Shown here in pieces: positions 28,001 through 39,199 of a DNA stretch of 64,000 bases. Position 1 is the stretch's first letter. Each line of letters begins with the position of its first letter. The translations under genes were made by a program, and so were the position numbers. This DNA comes from Xylocopa sonorina (Eukaryota; Arthropoda; Insecta; Hymenoptera; Apidae). Below the pieces are notes generated by a model, which had not been told where the DNA came from, did not search any database, and saw only the letters and a list, made by a program, of their open reading frames with translations. The stretch is from positions 2,865,001 to 2,929,000 of the forward strand of contig NC_135198.1 in the NCBI RefSeq assembly GCF_050948175.1, written 5' to 3'.

Positions 28001-31000
28001 TCGCGACAATAACGCGTCACCGACCGTTCAAACTGACACTTTCCCCGATAATAATGATTAATCTGGCCAAGCGACTCGAAACTTCTTCGAGATCCCACTC
28101 GACCTTTCTGTCTACCTCTGCGAGCCACCCTCGATAATGGCTGATTTTTATCGACACCCCCTCGGCGAAACTATCAGCCGTGGTTCAACTGGCGAACGAT
28201 GGAAAGTTTCGTTCCGAGCGGACTGTCCCCGGGGCGGTTAATTGCCCCGGATAACGGGCGTTGTCGATCAATCCGTTCGAAATCTTTCTTCGACCAGCGA
28301 TTCAATGGAGAACGAAACCAGTCTCTTGGGTCTACTTTTCATTTTAATCCTTCATTTTTTTAAGCTACGAATTTAAAAAAAAAACAGCGACTCGTTCGTG
28401 AATAATATGTAATCTTATAAGAGTATGTGAATTTTTGTACGAACAGCATTTTTTAGTAATAATCGAAGCGTTACCACTGCGTCAACGATATATTAATAAT
28501 CTCGAAAGGTAATTGCCAAGCCGCTAAATAATTCGACATATTAACGTAGAAATGCAGCCTGATAGCTTTGCTGACCAGTGCGGTTGTCTGGCTATTGGTC
28601 GATTAATGTATTGTGCTACCACTGACCGTCGGACATAGCGCAGTGCTTACCACTGTCTGGCTAATACCTTCTAACCACTTGCTGTGTACGACGGATCATT
28701 AATACTGTCAGAAACGTTCGGTGTTATTTGATCAGAATGCCGCGCTATTGATTTAATGCTTCGTTTCCCAACATATCCTGCAACTTTTATTCCCTTCGAA
28801 ACGATAGTATAATGCAGGTATGAAAAAACATGAACGCTCCCCTTTCATCTCAATTTATCCATCACTTCAGCGTGCATTCAAAGGGAGTACCTGCGCCAAG
28901 CTTTGCCTCTGGTAAAGAATTCTAAATTTTAAATGGGGATTAACCTTTTTTAAATTTTATTTTAGCCGCAATTTATATTTATTTCTTTCACTTTAAAAGT
29001 TATTTTTACTAATACATTTTTATAAAAAAAGAGAGACAGAAAGAGAGTGAAGAGTGCAAATAATAAATATTAATATTATCATAATGGCTTGTAAAAGAGA
29101 TGAAAGTGACGTTTAAAATTTTAAGTACCCCTTTGGACCAGGAGATAAAAATTGTAAAACATTTCTGCGCTATCATAACGTATCGCAATTAAAAGAGGAC
29201 CTTTAAAACAAGATACGCCCTTTGTGTCCTTTCCTAGAAACGAAACTAAAAAACTTCCTTATCTCCGAATTAAACTGCTCACATAACTTCCCTTCACGTC
29301 CTCCCATCGCCGTCGTCTTTATTACAACCCACATGCTTATCTTGCAAATTTATTCCAAGCACTTTAAAGCAATTTCCCCCGAAAAATTGTCCTGCACCAT
29401 AATCCGTATCCCTCGCGTCATCTCATAAATGATGAAGATATTTAAAAAGAGAGAAAAGAAGAGAAAACAATTCGACACCGGAAGAGAAAACTTTGTTACA
29501 AGAAAATCGAAAAATTAACGAACGAACGAAAAATTAGCGGCGAGAAAACTGAAAGTTAAACGTTTCACTATCTCTCGCGGTTGTAAGAATAAACTTCGTT
29601 GTTTCGCGCTGCCGGATAAGAGTTATTTACCTGCATTATTTATGAGAGGCGGTAAGTGCAATATATAGAATCCATCTGAGTAATTTAAAAACGTTTAGAA
29701 CGAATTGGGGGTGCATGGAGCACTGTGCACAGCCCATAGACACGATAACATTCCCCTCGGGCGTAATGTGCATTGCTAACCGAGAATGCCACGCGCTATC
29801 ACTTGTACCCCGTCTGACTAATGCGCCACAGTTATCACTGCGGAGCTATTCGACCGCATTGCTTGCGTCTGACTAATGCCTGTCCCTCACTGCTGTCCAA
29901 CGAGCGTTATCCCTGTCTATACTACCGATTATTAAGATTCTACACCTCGAACGATAAGATGAAGTAAATCACAAAGTAGCCACGGCAACTGATAACATAT
30001 TAACGAAGAAAATTTATACCTGGTGTTGTTAATACTGCCAGGAAAATTGCTTCGAAACGAAGAGTGAATTGGCGCTTGAATCTTTCACGTTCTTCGCGGT
30101 CGAGATTTAAAAATTTGACAACTTTTTAGTAATATTCGAGTGGCGCGATAAATTTTTAAAAAGCAAAGTCTTTCGAACGATACGTTAGAGAATATTGTTG
30201 AGAAAACGTTTTCTTCGACGAAACAATCCCACTATCTCTATCGATTTTCCCCGTGAACCTCTATTTGTTATCTCGTTCACGATTTTCTATTCCTCGCGGA
30301 GGCATCGTGGCACGATGCTGCCGTTTGTCTCGAGGCGGTTCTCTTGCCGTAGGAAGCGTATAATATTTTCTGATGTCTCCGTTCGACGCTGTGCATAGAG
30401 CGTAGGAAAATGCTTTTCCGTTCTATCATTCCAACGTAACTCCCTTGCCAGAGTGCCACGCGTTCTACACAGCACTGCGCAAAGATCGACGGCGAAATGC
30501 GATATTTATCCAACGTTCTAGACATCTTTATCACAGCTGTCTCTGACTAATTTTTCAAACACTTTTAACATAATTCTGACGAAACCAAATAAATTTTTTA
30601 CACTTGCAGAAGCTGCAAGGAAAGCGAGAAAATGAACCAATAATCTTTCAGATTAAATATTCGTCAAAAGTTGCCAGAGAAATCCCGAATGTAGTGTCTC
30701 CATTGAAATTTATAGATTTATGAAATGACAGAAGGTTTTATGGTACGCGCTGGAAGAATTTCCCGTGGTACTGTATCGTCGTAACAACGATGGAATCGTG
30801 ACAAGGCATAAGAATGCTGGCGAGTGTCTGATGTCGTACAATACAGGGGGTCCCAGGATACAAACAGGGGCGAAAGCAACGATAATAAAACCCGACGAGA
30901 CACGAATCTCGACGATGTTCGGCTTAAACATCCGGAACGTCACGTTGCTGACGGTGAAAATATTTGCTGACGCGTCGTTCCGTTAAATTACATTTTCGGA

Positions 31001-34000
31001 TACGATAGTCTCCGCGCCGAAACACTTTGCAATTCACGCGTGACTAAAGGTATTTCAAGTAATCCCAATAAACAGAACTATCTGCTATTCCTAACGCATA
31101 GTACGAACGAAGGAGTTTACCAACAAAAGAAAAAAACACCTTTATACCAGTTACGAAGGTTTTCGAGTCACAGTGGATTAAAATTGGTCACGAGGCCGGA
31201 AGTTCCTCCCTCCGTGACGCCTCACGCGGCGTCGTAGAAAGTTTCTACGCGGCCGTTTCATTAGGCGAAAGCTTCTTCGTGGCTCTCGGGGAGGAATCAT
31301 CGATGGTGGCTCTCGAGAGCGACGCGGAGGACGAGGACGCTTTTAATCCGTGGAACGCGATTACGGGCGAGCGGTCTGACGCGGCTGAAAGCCGGCGGAC
31401 AGTAGCGAGATATTAAATTCTACCACGATTAATACGCCAGTGTCCCGTGCTGCACTTTCTGCGGACGCTTACCTCGTTTCAGTCGCCCTTTTCCGCTTCC
31501 TTTTTTTTTTTCGTTAATCATCGGTGCGTTGCCGCGCGGCAAGTGGACCTTTCCACCCTTTAATTCCGTGCTCCCTTTCGGGTCACCGGGCTACGTGCTG
31601 GATTGACGAGATCACCTGCAAAGAAGAGGCGTTCTCACCGAGTCGTTGGGATTAATTCATTCCTGGAATCGCTTCTTTTTCGAGGGTGAAAGCAGGCAGG
31701 AAGGTTTGCTCAGCGTCTCTTCGCGTGCATAGAAGCGCATCGAATCACTGCATATGTATATATGTAACGCTCGTTTTCAGATGCATTTAGACAGTTACTA
31801 TATAATTTCGATCGGTTCGAACGTTTGTTAATGTAATTGTACCAGTCTGCGAGAAGTGCAGCCATAATTATATTATTTTTAGAGCACCCTGTTACATCGT
31901 GTCGCATTACGTGCACATTGGACCAACAACTTTGAACTTGGTGTCGCAATTTTGAAAAATTTCATTCATTACTGGAAGTGACAGTGCGCTGGGTTACATG
32001 ATTTCATTAGGACGTGGCAAGAGGTACTTTTTAACCTTCCTCTGATCCATTACACGGGTCAAAGGTCTGACGTGTATAGAGAATTAATGTCGCATTTATA
32101 TCCATTTGTATTAACGATACTAATTACGTGGAAAAATTGATTAAATCGATCTTCTTAAAAGTTTATTCTCTAGAAGTAATTATTGGGTTAATTTGTTCCT
32201 ATTGGACGAGTTTAGCGCAGTGTAGATACGTGCGAGTCCAACGCGTATTAATATTTAGTTTGCCAGACGTAGCTGAATTGGCAGACGGAAAGATTATAGT
32301 TCGAGTAAAACCACTGATATGTGTCGTATTGCGAGTTTATGATACGAGAATCCCCCCCGCTGAAGATGGTGGAATAAGACAGTGGATCATATAACCGCGG
32401 AAATGTGGGAACTCTGTGATAATAAAGTTACTTTCACAGTCGAAATCCCTGGTTTAATGATAAATCGCGAGAGCTTATTTCTGAAGCTTACATGTAATCA
32501 TATACTATCCAAACTCGCTTTCAATGCAAATCAATTGCAATAATATTATATATCGAGGGATTCAACGAGAAATAAAATATCTTCCAACATTGCAGAAAGT
32601 AATAACGAATGGACGATCAGAAAATGGTCACAGGTACCTTATCTAGGAAGTGTGGACGTTGACGGGATTTAATTTCAATTACCTATCCCAGTCTACAATT
32701 TTCTTCGTTTCTTTTTGTGCCATCCGTCTTCTTGGTCGATTCTCTTGTTTCGCAGGAGCGACACGTCGGGATATGGCGAGAAATATTCAGTTTCCTCGGT
32801 AGGCGTTCGTTTCTCGACACGGGTGGCGCATCACGGCCGAAGATTTCCGAGTAAATAAAAGATATTGTCCCGGAAACGTCCGTGGAAGTCACTTGGACGA
32901 AAACACCGGATGAATATTTCACGCGTTCGTCGTTGAATTTTCGTTTCTCGGCGTGAGGCCGGATTCATAAGTAATTTCACTCTCTCGTCCCCCGCAGGGA
33001 ACTCGTTCTAACGCGATCCTGGCTCGGTGAAAGTATAATGGCACCGCGGAACGCGTACGCCCGTACGGCGTCTACTAAATCTGATTGCAACGAAAGCTCC
33101 TCGGCTCTGCCGCGATCTTCTCGGTCGAATTATTTTTACGCATTTATGCTTCTTTTATCCTTTCATGCGATCTCGTTACAAGAAGCCTCCGTGAATCGAT
33201 CCAAGTCGCGATATTCTTCTTTATACGGCTCGCGATAGTTTTTCAATCAAATTTCGTTTAACCTAACCAACCTAGCCCTTTAAATTTCTTCGATTAACAT
33301 TTTAAGACTGCAAAGTAGCTAGAAAAATTCTTGTTTAAATCTATGACATTTGTATATCTGTTCTCTTGTAAAAAAATCTGCCGAATTAAAAGCAATTCGC
33401 GAGTATAGAGAAATGTTCTAAGGATGATTTCTTTGTGGACTTTCTATGGACTACGCTCCGGGCTGACCACGATGAGCGTATTACGGCAATTCTGGAACTT
33501 TTCCAAACTCTGTTTCGATCGAACAGATTCCACCGATCCTCCTAAGATCCCTCACCCCCCGCTGCGGCCCAACTTCCGGAATAACTTCTGTAATCACGGT
33601 TATGGCTGATTCGAGTTTATCTACCAAAGGTATTTTCTACCGTCGAACCCATTTTTCAAGCTTGCGCCACATTCTTGGCAAGGATAACGGCCCTTCAAGG
33701 TGTTCTCATCTCCTCGATGTCGCCAATCCAACAGGATTGTACGTATAGCACTATCCAGCGGAGAAATAGGTTGGAAAATGGGACGATCGATGATTTATAT
33801 GATTCTCAAGGGATATCTTATTAGTCGACAAGTAGAGAGTAAAATATTCGAAATATCAGCTTAGCCTTTTTAAATATTTGAACATTTGTTGCTAAAGAAT
33901 TAAACTACCATTTTTCTTAAAAAGGAAACTGCAACGACAATTTTCTTCCTCCCCGTTTTCGTTTCATTTTTGTCTTGGAAAATCATCCCTTAAAATTTCA

Positions 34001-34289
34001 CTCACCTAGGAACTCTTTACACGGTGCAAGCACAGCTTCAAACTTCCTACAGTTTGATACTTCTAAGTACAGCACGTCTAAGAGTCTCTACAACTTCATT
34101 GCGATTCGTAAAGAGAATCGTTAAGAGAATAACCCCCACAAAATTTCACTTACACACGCATAATCTGTTTCTATTTAAAGCTTAATACGAAATTTTCATC
34201 CGATCTCGTCTCATCTTTGTACACAGCCACGTACTGTTGTGGAACTACGAAAGTTGAAGTCTAGATTTTAACTGAAAATAGCACCGATT
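19920..34289. other. Intronic sequence, no gene seen
   Basis: Mostly unique sequence. It includes a compound microsatellite (21983-22038), a CpG-rich block at about 23100-23590 with open frames on both strands, a near-perfect 17-bp palindrome at 30302-30318, and short related modules near 28654 and 29811. None of the open frames resembles a known protein family. Confidence 0.5.
21983..22038. repeat. Compound (TC)14 (GAA)9 microsatellite
   Basis: Fourteen TC units (21983-22010) are followed directly by nine GAA units plus one base (22011-22038), so the pyrimidine tract switches strand at the junction. Uninterrupted copies suggest an active, length-variable locus. Confidence 0.97.
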
Positions 34290-34423
34290 CAACGGCGAAT
34301 TTCTAAACTTCGCTTAAACTATAGTTTAACTAATTATACAATTTGCAATCCAATAGAAAGTTTCAAAGTCCTGAAAAGGACTCGGAAAATTTCGACTGAA
34401 TTGCAAACGACTTAAATCTACGC

Positions 34424-34514
34424 GCGTAGTCCTTAGCTTGATATCATTTTCGAGATGGCAATATTTCAAAAACGGTACCAAGGAGCCAGGTCCACCACGT
34501 GGAGGTGACTACGC
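34424..34514. other. 91-nt foldable element, copy 1
   Basis: The 8-bp closing stem GCGTAGTC (34424-34431) with GACTACGC (34507-34514) is perfect. It encloses 20-nt arms 34437-34456 and 34463-34482, which pair with three mismatches and two G-T wobbles around a 6-nt loop, and a small hairpin TCCAC-CAC-GTGGA. This is the most diverged copy of the three but has the same length and layout. The strand of any transcript is unknown. Confidence 0.6.
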
Positions 34515-34569
34515 AGGGACCCATTCCTAGAACTCTAGTCGCATCCACCCTCCATTATATCTGTGTGTT

Positions 34570-34590
34570 CTCGGTACAGAAGGTACCGAG
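34570..34590. other. Downstream hairpin, copy 1
   Basis: CTCGGTAC, loop AGAAG, GTACCGAG: a perfect 8-bp inverted repeat starting 56 nt after the 91-nt element ends. The equivalent in unit 2 (36821-36841) has the same loop and spacing. Confidence 0.6.
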
Positions 34591-34713
34591 GACTGACTCT
34601 ACTTCTGAATTTTTAATTTTCTGACTCTACAACCATTTTGCAAAATCTAACATAGATTTTAAAAATTGCAGTATGGACTTTACGAAGGGGATGATAAGGA
34701 ATACCATTATCTT

Positions 34714-34889
34714 ACCAGAAGTGAAAGTTCTAAAATGACTCTACTTACACTTTAGAATAATTAAAGTTTTTTTGCAAAAGGGAATACAATACGATATATT
34801 TTACCAGAAATGAAATTTCTAAAATGACTCTACTTACACTTTAGAATAATTAAAGTGTTTTGCAAAAAGGAATACGATACGATATATTC
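34714..34889. repeat. Nested 89-bp tandem duplication in unit 1
   Basis: Copies 34714-34802 and 34803-34889 share TCTAAAATGACTCTACTTAC and TTTAGAATAATTAAAGT with few changes. The corresponding part of unit 2 (about 36960-37050) is present once, so the duplication arose after the units separated. Confidence 0.85.
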
Positions 34890-36674
34890 TACATTCTATT
34901 ACTCTATTAAATCTTGATAAAAATGCAAAACAAAGTTAAGTTAAACTAAAGTTAAAAAAGGAGATTAAGTTGAAGCAAAGATAGATAAAATTCGCGACGC
35001 GACCAAAACGAACAAATACCGATAAACCTGCGTTAGATTCTCGCGAGAGCATTCTATCCGATGGTTCGACGCTAGTCACTAGGTGAACCGTACCCGACGC
35101 GAATCGCGAACAAGTTATGTGATGTCTTACGTCAAAACAGTTGATACCACGCTCTCTCCAATGGTGAATACGGGTACCATCGAGATCTCAGCGAGGCTTA
35201 GCATTAGGACGCGTTGCCCATCAACGAAGAACGAACAGTGTAGACCGCTCTGAATCGTCTTACAGCAGGTCTGAAGACTCCAGCGATACGGGGTTGGAGC
35301 TACATGCTCGAACCCGCGATGAGCGCGTCCACTGTGCTAAGCCTATACCCTGGTCGAGTACCCAACGGGCATACCAATCGACCAGGGCTGCGAAATCTCC
35401 ATGGGCACCGAAAACCACATCAGTTTGATTGAATATCGACTGTTTCGTTGCGCGACAATGGAAGACGAAATCTCGAGCGAATAGAGAAAAAAAACTACGT
35501 GAAGCGATTTTACGTAGCGGAAAATAAGAATGCTCAAGGGAGTATGTAACGCATGTTTATCGGTACTGACTACACGCGAATTGTAAAAATGGCTATTTCC
35601 CACTTCGGATAAGAAAATGGATTCCTTTACAATTTTGTTACAATCGAGTTACAATTAAATTACTTAAATCTAAGTGCTTATAACTAAGGACGCACGCATC
35701 CCACGGCGATCCAACGGTGATCCAGCTGTGATCCAGCGTCGAATGTAGAATTCGAAGAGGGAAGTTAGCATTTCATTGAAATGAAGAAGGAACGAAATGG
35801 ATTTCGAACCATCGAATGACGAGAACAACTTCGGAGAAAATACGATAAATTTTAAGATTCCCCTAATAGCTTTCCTTGATTATAATTGCAGACAATCTAT
35901 TCACGTGAAACAGTTGGAAAGAAATTTGGTAACGGTGAAACTCTAACACTGTATTCACTGGAAATACCATTTTCTCATTTCCAAGTGTAAAGAGGATAAT
36001 GTTACTGCTTCACGATCGCAGAATACAAAATCAGTGATCAACCCCACGATGATTTCAAGCGAGTTCTTGCCCATGTAGAAACTTAGAAAGGCAGAAATGA
36101 AAATAAAGTAAAGATTAAGTCGATTTCTAGTTCCCAAACAATCCTCCGTCGAGAACAAACGCCACAGGGAGATAGAAATTATTATGGATTAGGCAGGATT
36201 GTTTTAAACGTCCCTAATTCTGACCAATGGTGTTTATAAAAAAATAAAGAGAATAATACCCAATGAACCGATTAACGTCGACCAAAATTAGGATCGCTTG
36301 AGATACATTAGGGAAGTCAGGACAGATGGGATTCAGGTTACACAGTTATAAAATTACATTATGTGAATGTACAGATATGTTCATTAAAATTAACTTAAAT
36401 TATTTGCAATCCAATTTAAAGTTTCAAAGTCCTGAAAAGGACTTGAGAAATTTAAATTGTACTGCAAAAGACTCGATAATAAAAGTACCAGTGATTAAAT
36501 TATTCTACTCTACTACAAAGTTAGTGAAATAATAGTTGGATAATGAAAAAAATAAATGAAATAATGATAGTAAGTCTATGAAATCTTTCTACAAGATAGA
36601 AGTTTTAAATCGTAATCCTTTAACTGATTCTGATACTTTTAGTATCGAGTTTACAACTATACTTATATCTACGT

Positions 36675-36765
36675 GCGTAGTCCTTAGCTTGATACTGTTT
36701 TCGGGAGCACAATCTCTCGAAAACGTTATCAAGGGCTCAGGTCCACCCCTTGGATGTGACTACGC
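36675..36765. other. 91-nt foldable element, copy 2
   Basis: The closing stem 36675-36682 with 36758-36765 is perfect. The long arms 36688-36707 and 36714-36733 pair over 20 positions with one mismatch and two G-T wobbles around loop CACAAT. This is the best-paired copy. It is followed by TCCA-CCCCT-TGGA and then GACTACGC. Confidence 0.65.
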
Positions 36766-36820
36766 AGGGACCCATCCCTATGTCCCCAATCCCATCCACC
36801 CTCCATTACATCTATGTGTT

Positions 36821-36841
36821 TTCGGCACAGAAGGTACCGAA
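36821..36841. other. Downstream hairpin, copy 2
   Basis: TTCGGCAC, loop AGAAG, GTACCGAA pairs at 7 of 8 positions. Against copy 1 the outer pair changed from C-G to T-A on both sides, which keeps pairing. Confidence 0.6.
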
Positions 36842-38284
36842 GACTGACTCTACTTATCAATTTCAAACGACCGGAATCCATAATACATTCTTTAAAATGA
36901 AACATAGATTTTAGAAATTGCAGTATAAACTTTTGCGTAAGGGATAACGAGGAATGCCACTATCTTGCCCAAAGTGAAATATTTTAAGCGACACTTTAAA
37001 AAAGTTAAAGTACTTCAGAAAAGATTTACGGAACGATATTCTAAATTCTACTTTCATATTGTAAAAGAAATTGATACCAAGAAAGTTGAACTAAAGGTAA
37101 GAAAAAGGACAAAGATTAAGCAAAAATTGATAAAATTCGCGATGCGACCAAAACGAACAAGTACCAATAAACCTGCGTTAGATTCTCGCGAGAGCATTCT
37201 AACTCGATGGTTCAACGCTAGTGAACCACACTCAACGCGAATCGCGAACAAGTTACGCCACGTCTTACGCTGAAACAATCGAAACCACGCTCTCCCCAAT
37301 GGTGAATGCGGGTACCATCGAGATCTCAGCGAGGCTTAGCATTAGGACGCATTGCTCGTGGACGAAAGCGAACCGTATAGACCATTTGGACCGTCTTACA
37401 GCAGGCTCGAAGACCTCAGCGGCACAGGTTAGGAGCTATAGGGCGCAACTCCAACGGGCGTACCAATCGACCAGCGCTGCGAAATCTCGATGGGCACCGA
37501 AAACCACATCAGTTTGATTGAGTGTCGTTTGTTTCACTGCGTGGCGATGGAAGATGGAATTTCGGATAACTAAAGAAAAAGAGAAACAACGTGAAGCGAT
37601 TTCACGTAGGAGAAAATTAGAATGCTCAAGGGAGTTTGCAATGCATTCTCATCGGTACTGACTAAACGCGAACCGACAGAACAATTTTTAAGTTCTGTTT
37701 ATATAAACGGACGGTAACGGGTTATAGAAATGGGTTTCTCACTTCGGATAAAAAAATGTATTCCTTTACAATCTTATCGTAAAGCTGAAGAAGGGAATAG
37801 GGGAATTACATACATGTAAAATAAATGAAAGAATCTATAACTAATATCTCTCGGCGATCCAGCAGCGTTCCAACGGCGATCCAGCGGCGAGAACGCAAAA
37901 CTTAACTTAACTAATTATATAATTTGCAATCCAATTGAAAGTTTCAAAGTCCTGAAGAGGACTTAGAAAATTTCAACTGAATTACATATTACTTAACAAT
38001 AGTACTATCAGCAATAAAAGTATTCAATCTCTCCATCTTTGCAAATAAAATACAGTGATAATTAGAGCAATAATGAAAAATATTCGAAATGTAACATGCT
38101 TGTAAGAATAATTGAAAAATAACTTTAATTTATGAGAAACTATAGAAAATTTGGAAAAATCAATTTATAAAATCATTATTAGAACTTTAATATGAGAATG
38201 TATGTGTCTCTTCAGAAAATTATAAGCAATTTGACTGGTTAGGTAGTTCTAGTGCTAAGTCTACAACTATACTTAAATCTACGC

Positions 38285-38375
38285 GCGTAGTCCTTAGCTT
38301 GATACCGTTTTCGAGAGACCGGTCTCACGAAAACGTTACCAAGGGTCCAGGCCCACCCCGTGGAGGTGACTACAC
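38285..38375. other. 91-nt foldable element, copy 3
   Basis: The closing stem has one mismatch (GACTACAC instead of GACTACGC). The long arms 38298-38317 and 38324-38343 pair with three mismatches around loop ACCGGT. Against copy 2, 77 of 91 bases match, and four of the 14 differences fall in the six loop positions. The unit breaks off just after this element, without the downstream hairpin. Confidence 0.6.
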
Positions 38376-38600
38376 AGGGGCCCTCAGTTTTCTGAGATTT
38401 ACAACTATTTTTTTCAATTAGGTAGATCGCTCCTTTCTACTATACTATTGAAAAGTGAGATGTACTCACATATTGCACAGTGACCCATCTCTGAATCCAC
38501 GCTAAGTAGGTTTGCAGTTCAATGGAGGTGTCCTCCGACCGAGAGAGTAGTTCGCAAAGACCAGACAGCAAATACCGCGCAATCGTAAACGATTCTTCGC

Positions 38601-39170
38601 TGTAAATTAATTTAAAAAATTTAATTTTAGTATTAAAATCAGTTAAACTCTATTAAAAATCGAATATAATTTAGAAATATGCGAATAAGCAAACTAATAT
38701 TACAATAATTAAATTGTATATTAATAAAATTTAATTTCGGTATTAAAGTTAGTTAAAGTCTTTAAAGGTCTCCGAAAAATCCGTATAAATATTTAATATT
38801 AATAAGCGTTAATAAATCTACGATTAAAATATCGTATTAGTTAATTTAGAGAGGTGTTTTAATTATTAGATAGTAATTAGAGTTAGAAAAGTTAGTTAGA
38901 TCTCGATTAGTTGACCGAGTACTGTATCACTATTGTCGCGACCGAGTTGTACTGGCAAATGATCGCGCATGATCGCGCATGACTGCGCTTGACTGTGTGG
39001 ACCTTGAGCGCGTTCCGGTTGTTGCGCAGCACTCTACCACTGATATAGAGACAAGATATTACTTATTAATTATTCATTGCTTCCATATTAACTAAATTAA
39101 CTAATTTTTATAATATTCCAACACTCGCACATACACGTATACATATACTCTTTAATAGAATACAATCACA
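38601..39170. repeat. AT-rich block with internal 110-bp duplication
   Basis: Two direct copies of about 110 bp (about 38615-38724 and 38725-38834) share AAAATTTAATTT and GGTATTAAAGTTAGTTAAAG-like blocks. A 10-bp unit GATCGCGCAT repeats from 38961 to 38998. The block is bounded by TGT (38601) and ACA (39168-39170), as LTRs are, but no second copy of it exists in the window, so an LTR call is speculative. Confidence 0.45.
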
Positions 39171-39199
39171 TATCAATTATTACTAGTTTTACGCTAGGA

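Larger units (their letters stand above)
34290..38385. repeat. Complex array of three diverged repeat units
   Basis: Landmarks recur in the same order and strand. L1 (TTTGCAATCCAAT, then AAAGTTTCAAAGTCCTGA) lies at about 34344, 36403 and 37924. L2 (GCGTAGTCCTTAGCTTGATA) lies at 34424, 36675 and 38285. L3 (GTTAGATTCTCGCGAGAGC) lies near 35031 and 37178. L4 at 35161-35212 and 37299-37350 matches at 51 of 52 bases. L5 at 35362-35432 and 37451-37521 matches at 68 of 71. Unit 1 spans about 34290-35750, unit 2 about 36380-37900, and the truncated unit 3 about 37905-38385. Short GCGATCCA repeats mark the unit ends (about 35704 and 37853). No frame is conserved between units, so the array is non-coding. 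A tandem non-autonomous retroelement or a non-coding RNA locus are the main readings. Confidence 0.85.

Noticed and set aside
28700..28711. TAATACTGTCAG, the start of the miR-8 mature sequence as recalled
   Set aside because: The rest of the mature sequence does not follow and no opposing arm forms a precursor hairpin.
32272..32310. tRNA-like words (GCCAGAC, AGCTGAATTGGCAGAC, GTTCGAGT)
   Set aside because: The distance between D-arm-like and T-loop-like words is too short for an anticodon arm, and no acceptor stem closes.
36965..37273. 102-codon lysine- and arginine-rich frame in repeat unit 2
   Set aside because: It starts at TTG and is not kept open in the homologous part of unit 1.
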